Source: Ehretia macrophylla
Taxonomy: Eukaryota > Streptophyta > Magnoliopsida > Boraginales > Ehretiaceae
Assembly (NCBI GenBank): GCA_037974665.1
Contig: CM075764.1
Span: 89,894,825 to 89,958,824, forward strand
Length of the DNA: 64,000 bases
Direction of reading: 5' to 3'
Of this stretch, positions 57,546 through 64,000 are shown one piece after another. Position 1 is the stretch's first letter, and each line of letters opens with the position of its first letter. A program made the translations under genes and the position numbers. The notes below the pieces were generated by a model. That model was not told the origin of the DNA. It saw only the letters and a list, made by a program, of their open reading frames with translations, and searched no databases.

Positions 57546-59828
57546 TTCATCTCTAAATAACTTACCGGATGTGTGAAATTCGTTGACATAAAAATATTCC
57601 AGACGTGACACAAAGTAATCTATTCAAGATTAAAGCATTTATTTAATATTAGGAATTCATATCAAAACGAAAACTAGTGTGGAAAGTATCAGCTGCATAG
57701 ATTATATAATTCATGATTTTTTTGAATTTATTGGTCGGATTTATTTTTGCAAGTGAAGAGTCACTTTTTTATTAAAAAAAAAAAAAAATTGCAACTAAAT
57801 GACCATGACTCTTATTACCAAGGGTGGAGCCACTAAAAAGGTGTAGCCTCCACTCAATTCATTTTTTATATTTTAAAATAATATATGTAATTTTAGAGTG
57901 AAAAATTAATTTAATCCACATTAAAAAAATTATTTATATATGAATACCGAATTATATGTTTTTAGCTCTCACTAAAAAATACTTCTAAAAAGTGAAATAT
58001 TTTCAAATAATACTATTATCAGACGCACAAACTAATTTTGTTAACATTGTAGCAATTAATTTGAGGAATTCAAATTAACATTGTAGCAATTAATTTGAGG
58101 AATTCGAATCGTAAAGGAAACTAATGCTGATTTTTATTTTATTTTTTAAATTTTTTGGGTCGCAAAAACTAAAGTTGAAATTATCACCTGCACAGTTTGT
58201 TATTCATGGAGTTTTTTAAGCAACAGTGACTCTTTTTATTCTCTCCCCGTGTTATCTACACCTAAAGCTACGTTCTGTAGGTTAATCACATATTATTTTG
58301 TACAACTTATACTGGTCACGGGTAGATTCTTCACATAAAGAATGATTGTTGAAGTTGTGGTCTTCCATAGATGCCTTGGAAAAAAGCAACTCGCACTTTA
58401 AGTTGGGCCACATTAAATTCATGATAAATTTATAAATTCTATGATACAACAATATACTTAAGCGTATATTTCAAATTAATTAAAGACAAAACGATATTGA
58501 TGATCGGAAGAAAAAAATTTAAACTTAAAACCTTTAGTCACAACTCACAATGAGCTGTTACTGGCAGTGGCAGAGGTACGTGGAGCAAATAGGAGCTGCA
58601 TCTCTTACTGGTCAAAGAAAATGTTTAAAATTTTATGTATTGTTTTTAAAGAAAAAGTTGAATATTTATATATTTTTAGTTAAAACGATTAATTAGTTCT
58701 TACTAAAAAAAAAAATTATTTATAATTTCAAAATCATGAATTTTAATTTCATTAAAAAAAAATTTAAATTCATCCCTAATTATTGAATTAGTCCACCCGA
58801 CACTTGAGACCAGGGCGATTCCAAATACAATTTTAAAGGGCCCAAACGTGGCTCCTTGGAAATTATCTTTTAGTTTCCTATGGCGCAACATGAGAGTGAC
58901 AACTCTAATCATAATTATCTTTATGTTTATTAATTAAATAATTGGAGGTCAAGATGGCAATGAGCTGTCATTTTGTGTATGAGATGAAGTTTTGGTCGAA
59001 CCAAATTTTTGTTAGGAAGATTTTATGCTCGAATCATAATTATGATCAAACACACACCAATATGTTATTTTTTCATTGATATTGCAATCCATCTTGACCT
59101 CACAAAGCTAGATGATTGCATGCTTAACTTAAGAGGTTCTTGATGCCTTTTCCTTTAATTCTCACCAACCATGGCCTTGCCAAGAAGCTTTTCCTTTATT
59201 TGATGCCACAATGATTACATCCCCAACTCCACTTAATCTTCTTTAATTAACTGGGGCATCAAATAAATAACTACTACAATTTGTTAATTACGAGAACCTT
59301 TACCTAGACCTTTTGGTGGCAAATGAGATGCAGTATGAAGAGCTTTTGGTAACATAAAGTAGCCCAAGGTCTACGGAATCAAGAATTGATTTGTTCATAA
59401 TATTATAATATTATGAGAGAAATTTTTATTAATTAGGATAAAATGATATGAACATTTTATAATCGTTAAATCCAGCTCATATCGTTTTAAGAGTTATATT
59501 CCTTTTTAACTGTTACAATCATAAGCTTATCACAAAGAGTAATGCTTTACATTTGGATAATGTTTCATTCTTTTTATTTTTATTTTAATGTATTCATATT
59601 AAAAAAATTTCTATAAAATAAAAATTCTAATTATAGAGGGATGAATATAATAGTGATCTGTCCCAAAATGTTAAATAACTGAGAAATTAAACTACTACAC
59701 CAATTGGTTTGCTTCAAGGTGGTAAGAGCTCTGTCATATCTGAAATCTAATTAGTACATGGGCAGCCATAAACTTCTCTTTTAGTTTGATATATAGGCAA
59801 GTAAACGAGTAATGATTCCCTCAAAACT
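57546..59828. other. AT-rich spacer, no gene seen
   Basis: Contains a small tandem duplication (58041-58107) and fragments near 57825 (GGGTGGAGCCACTAAAAAG) and 58565 (GCAGTGGCAGAGGTACG) that look like single ends of small hAT-type MITEs. No coding signal. Confidence 0.4.
58041..58107. repeat. 34-bp tandem duplication
   Basis: Two copies containing TTAACATTGTAGCAATTAAT and TTGAGGAATTC lie side by side, nearly identical. Confidence 0.9.
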
Positions 59829-60013
59829 AGTGGCGGAGTCAGGAATTTAATGATAAAGTGTATACTTATAAATTTAAAGAGATTAGAGTGTACACTCATA
59901 TAGTGAAAATTTTTAATATAATATATATTTTTTTAAACAAAAAAAACAAAAGAATTATTATTCTTTTTCCAAATTGAAGCACACCCTCATTCTTAAGTGG
60001 CTCCGCCGCCGCT
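59829..60013. mobile_element. Small hAT-like MITE candidate
   Basis: The left end AGTGGCGGAGTCAGGAATTT and the right end in reverse complement AGCGGCGGCGGAGCCACTTA resemble each other with a small indel. No clear 8-bp duplication. Confidence 0.45.
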
Positions 60014-60290
60014 CACAACATCAAAATATTATGAGTGAGATTTAACGGTTGTGAATTTCTCACATTATTTTATTATAATTGTATTAATAATTTATAACTA
60101 TTGGATCTTACTAATAACATCATTCTCAATAGTTGTAAACTGTCCACATCATTTTATTATAATTGTATTAGTAATTTATAACTATTAGAACTTCCTCATA
60201 ATATCTTAATAATGTTATAAGTAGATCCATTAACCAGATAAACAACAATGTAATACAATAATATACTTTTATGTGTTTATGTTAAAAAAT

Positions 60291-60685
60291 GGAAAAATTG
60301 CAAAAATGGTCTCTATTGTTTCTCTAAAATTTTAAATTCGTTCCCATTATTCAAATTAGTCAATTTAGTCCCTATTATTTTTTAAAATTTTTAAATTCGT
60401 CCATATTGTTCAAAATTAGCCAATTTAGTCCTTATTATTTTTCAAAACATTTTAATTTAGTCACAATTATTTAAATATTAAGGACTAATTTGAATTTTAT
60501 ATGAAAATAATCGAAACTAAATTTATTTTTTTAAAAAATAATAGGGACTAAATTGGCTGATTTTCAACAATAGGGATGGAGTTGAAATTTTTAAAAAATA
60601 ATAAGAACTAAATTGATTAATTTTAAATAATAGGGATAAATTTAAAATTAAAAAAAATAATATAGACTATTTGTGCTATTTTTCC
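60291..60685. mobile_element. Palindromic MITE, copy 3 of the family
   Basis: Ends are GGAAAAATTGCAAAAATGG and, in reverse complement, GGAAAAATAGCACAAATAG. The same opposed arrays of TAGTCCCTATTATTT-type units as in the copies at 12620 and 13711. The target duplication is unclear in an A-rich flank. Confidence 0.75.
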
Positions 60686-60811
60686 AATAAAAAAAGACAG
60701 CGTCAAATATCAAACAAAAAAAACTAGTGTTGCTATAAGTTTTTGGAGAAGAAGAGATAAGTATATGATTTGAACTGCAAGGCTCAAGCATCTAAATACA
60801 GAGTTCTGAAT

Positions 60812-62900
60812 TTTTTTTTTTTTATTATTATTTTTTTGTTGTTGTGTCATTGGTATAGATAGAGCTAGCATATGGGCCAACTCGGCATGACCCCTGGCCC
60901 GACCAGATCATGTGTTGAGAAAATTAAATCTTACTCGGCACAAATGTTTAGTAGGTTGAGCTGAGTTAGACTCATTTATTAGAATATAGGATCTAGTTCG
61001 GCCCACGAGCCTGCTACCACGAGTCGAGAGCTGGGTTGAGCCAATCCATTTTTTTGTGATTAGTGTATTATATATATATATATATATATATTACTTGAAT
61101 AGTTGGATTAATAATTTTAAAAAAAAATTATACTTAATTTTTTAAGAAAAGTTAATTTAACTATTAACGAGACAATATATAAATTAATTGATAACATTAA
61201 CAAGTAACATAAATGATAAAAATTACATAACAAACTATAAGTTAATGAGACACGAGTGTATTAGTGATATAAACATAAAAATAAAATATTACATAAACGC
61301 TTGAGAAAACCTAGTGCAAAAGTTCTCCATTTTGTTATGCTCCTTGTATGGGGTGCTAGGCCTACTGGTAGTAATAGTGGGGATGGTCTTGGCGGTAGCA
61401 GTGGTTGAATAACCACTTTAAAATTAAAATAATTTGTGATATTTGGGTGTTGAGATACAAAGTATCTTACAAGCGTCCCAATTCTAAATTTACATCAAAA
61501 TATAAATTGACGTTGACAATAGTTACAAATTATATACTACTGTTTTTCAAAATATGTAAAATGATTCAAAATCTCTGATGAATGTAATCGTCGTGAAAGA
61601 TTTTCTTCTCTTGTAGACATAGTTATATATAATATTGTAGACTTGGTAGTAAAATAAAGTTGAATATGCCCCAAGTATTTATAGAAAAATTATACATACG
61701 ATTATAAAAATTGTTAAAAAAAAAATTGTACTTAAAATATTTTTAAAAAAATATGAAGGGACTTAAAGTTGCAAGTTGCAAACTTGTAATATCATAAAAA
61801 AGATTTGATAATAAGTCATTTAATATCAACTTAATAAATAAATTTGCTACTTGTTATTATTAGTTTGTTAAAAAGAAAAATAGTTACTACAACTTGCTAG
61901 TTTGTTTAAAATAAATAGTTATTACGACTTACATTGCATGTATAAAGCATAATGTTTCAATTTCTTTTATTAAGTGAGCTCAAATTGTACTTAATTTGTA
62001 CTAGGCCCAAGTTAGGTTTGAGATGAGCTTTATTTGGACTCGAACTGGGTCTGAGTTAGGCTGGTTCCCTAGTTGGGCTGGGCTGGGCTTGGGCTCAAAT
62101 AGGATGGGTCAAAAATTATATGACTTAACTTGGTCTACTTATATGTGGTGGGTTGGGATGAGTCGAACCCATTTTTAACCGAGTTGGGTTGAGCTCGAAT
62201 TTTCGTGTGTTGAGCTAGTTAGGCTGAAATGCCACCTCTAGGTATAAATACAACAAAGAGTACAAGGTTCAGCCAACTCCAGATGTCAAAACATCTGGCT
62301 GTGTACACAAAAGCAGCAAAAAGAAAGCTAAAGGTTGAAAAAAACACTAGTCATGAGAAGAGAATTTATTATAATTGCTGAAACAACTCAAGTTGCCACA
62401 TGGGTGTCTCGTGGAAGGAGCAGGAAATGGCTAGACGAGGAAAATAGACTGAACTTCAAATCGTGAACAACAGAGAAAACACTCATGTCACAATTCAAGT
62501 AACCCTAAAAAACATCCAAAACCAGTAGTGCACCAGAGGCAAAACCATAAGGAGTTGGCCTATACACCACAAACCAATGAAGGAAACTGTACAGAGAATT
62601 GGGCCATGCAATACCTATCAACAAACCAAAATAACCATAGTGCAATAGAAAAACTCGCTACAGGAAGGAAAGCCAACATCACATAACTAACAAAAGGAGT
62701 CAGTACCAAACCCAACAAAATAGATATAAAAAAAGTCACAAGAAAAATAAACGAAAACAACATCAAAAGGACCTTCAACAAGAGGTGAGGGGTGAGGAAG
62801 AAAACTCTCACAGGAGGATTTCTTCTGAAAGTTGACCGACTTCACAACAATGACCATTGGCAGACTTACATACAACCATGCACCCCTCAACTTGAAACAA
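60812..62900 (-). mobile_element. Truncated LINE 3' end, interrupted by a hAT element
   Basis: On the minus strand the sequence from about 62900 contains words usual in plant L1 3' UTRs (ACCTTGTACTCTTTGTTG just before the hAT) and, after the hAT, continues AATGACACAACAAC and an A-rich tail at 60812-60837. No LINE coding domain is left, so the 5' limit is uncertain. Confidence 0.45.
60860..62240. mobile_element. Non-autonomous hAT element, 1,381 bp
   Basis: Ends are TAGAGCTAGCATATGGGCC and, in reverse complement, TAGAGGTGGCATTTCAGCC. An 8-bp duplication GGTATA(G/A)A lies at 60852-60859 and 62241-62248. The subterminal regions are rich in GGGCT/GAGCT words and the centre is AT-rich with no transposase frame. 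A different hAT family from the one at 9961. Confidence 0.8.
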
Positions 62901-64000
62901 TATATATTTTTTTCTTTCTTTTTTTATTTTTAATTTTGAAAACAGTTATATTAGACACTTGCGTTGTATGATATCACATCCTGACTTTTCTCACCACACA
63001 AATATACTCTTGACCTTGGATGTCTGGATTCATCACTGATAACGTGAGACCCAAGTCATGGAAGAGGAAAGCGATGTCAAAGGAGGGCTTCCTTGAGGCA
63101 GTACATTAGAGAGAAAAAAAAATTGAGGAGCTCTCCACTGCCTCTTAGACAGAGTTCCAAATTAATGATAGTTCAAGTTCACAACTTAAGCTTGATTTAC
63201 GATTTTATAATTCTCTTTTCAGTGTAAGTATCATTTAACTTGAATTTTACTAGAATTTCCATTTTATTTAAAAATAGCCAAATACTCTTAGAACTGAAAG
63301 ATCCAATTAGACAAGATCTCATAAATACGTGGGTTTTTTTTGTTTTTTTTTTTGTCAATGAAAACATGCACGTTTAATTGAGAAAAATTGAGTGTTGCTT
63401 CCAAGGACCGAGTGGAGCAGTATTATTCTTTGATTGATCTGATTTATGTATTAGTATTTGTCAATATTTGTCATTACGTATAAATTTAGGGTTAAATCTA
63501 CTTTGTAACTCTAATCTTTACATGCTCTGACACTTATTAACCCCCACTTATTAATCCGACCTTTAAAAATTCCTTTTACTAACCCTACAGTTCACTTATC
63601 ATTAAAACCTTAACATAAATTATAACTCTTCCAAATGTTGGGACAAAAATGCCCTTACCATTAAACCTGCTCCAAACGCACAATTTCTTCCACACTATCA
63701 TCATCAAAACACACACTAAACATATACACCAGACACACACTAAAACACACACACCAGAGACACCAATACACAGAGAGACATGAAACACTCACTAAACACC
63801 ACGAGCAAACATACACATATGCAATCAACACACATACACTATACCTATTGCACGCGCACACACGAACACTGTAAAAAAATGGTGGTGGTCAGCGACGAGG
63901 TGGAAGGCTTGGTTGGTGGTCTTAGCGGTGGTGGTAGCTAGGTGGTCACAGCATCGGGTGGGGTGTGGATCTACAGTGGGGGTGGGGGTGAGGGTGAGAG
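62901..64000. other. AT-rich then CA-rich end of the window, no supported gene
   Basis: 63700-63870 is rich in CACACA-type words, and 63880-64000 becomes GGTGGT-rich on the plus strand. Open frames here are products of the simple repeats. Confidence 0.4.

Noticed and set aside
57425-57613. Open frames across the Tourist-like MITE
   Set aside because: They arise from AAAATATTTT palindromes of the element.
62560-62890. Hydrophobic minus-strand frame resembling a membrane protein
   Set aside because: It lies in a probable LINE 3' UTR. Hydrophobicity comes from T-rich codons.
63585-63861. Cys/Val-rich minus-strand frames
   Set aside because: Generated by a CA-rich simple-sequence region. No start context or family.
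1-64000. CRISPR arrays, operons, prokaryotic defence systems
   Set aside because: The window is plant nuclear DNA. The direct repeats seen are target duplications, satellites or microsatellites, not spacer arrays.

Overview
The window is nuclear DNA of a flowering plant, very probably a eudicot. Genes carry GT-AG introns, a pentatricopeptide (PPR) gene and a chloroplast-import gene are present, intergenic DNA is AT-rich, and most of the sequence is transposable elements of plant types (Copia, gypsy, RNase H-bearing L1 LINEs, hAT, CACTA, MITEs and SINEs). I cannot name the species from sequence alone.

Three host genes can be supported. A two-exon, 508-residue P-class PPR protein, probably chloroplast-targeted, lies on the minus strand at 18600-21108. 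A multi-exon C2H2 zinc-finger protein of about 1,180 residues, mostly acidic and low in complexity, lies on the minus strand at 22917-29936. A seven-exon TIC22-like chloroplast import gene lies on the plus strand at 51551-55773. All exon joins are phase-consistent. The two organelle-related genes are not adjacent, and there is no operon-like logic.

Layout. Positions 1-15.5 kb are transposon-rich: a gypsy RT edge, an internally deleted Copia remnant (1084-2853), a full-length Copia with 602-bp LTRs and AAAAC target duplications (3918-9258), a satellite-like array interrupted by a hAT element (9961-10941), and a stack of Copia RNase H, palindromic MITE, CACTA end and Tourist-like MITE (13.5-15.5 kb). 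Positions 15.5-30 kb hold the PPR and zinc-finger genes with a TRIM-like LTR, SINEs and a LINE fragment in an intron. Positions 30-39 kb are gene-poor with MITEs, SINEs, a LINE RNase H fragment and very short poly(A) insertions. Positions 39-51.3 kb form a nest: an inverted-repeat element carrying two exons of an ERD6-like sugar transporter abuts a deeply decayed Copia, which is itself split by a 6-kb L1 LINE with 11-bp target duplications. TIC22-like follows directly. Positions 56-64 kb hold MITEs and a LINE 3' end split by a second hAT element.

Main points for a second look are the gene-capturing inverted-repeat element, a microhomology junction between a Copia primer-binding site and integrase codons, a recurrent class of 17-24-bp poly(A) insertions with 12-17-bp target duplications, and a young-looking Copia whose polyprotein is broken only by in-frame stops. 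Several insertions can be reversed on paper, because the interrupted coding sequence rejoins at the target duplication.
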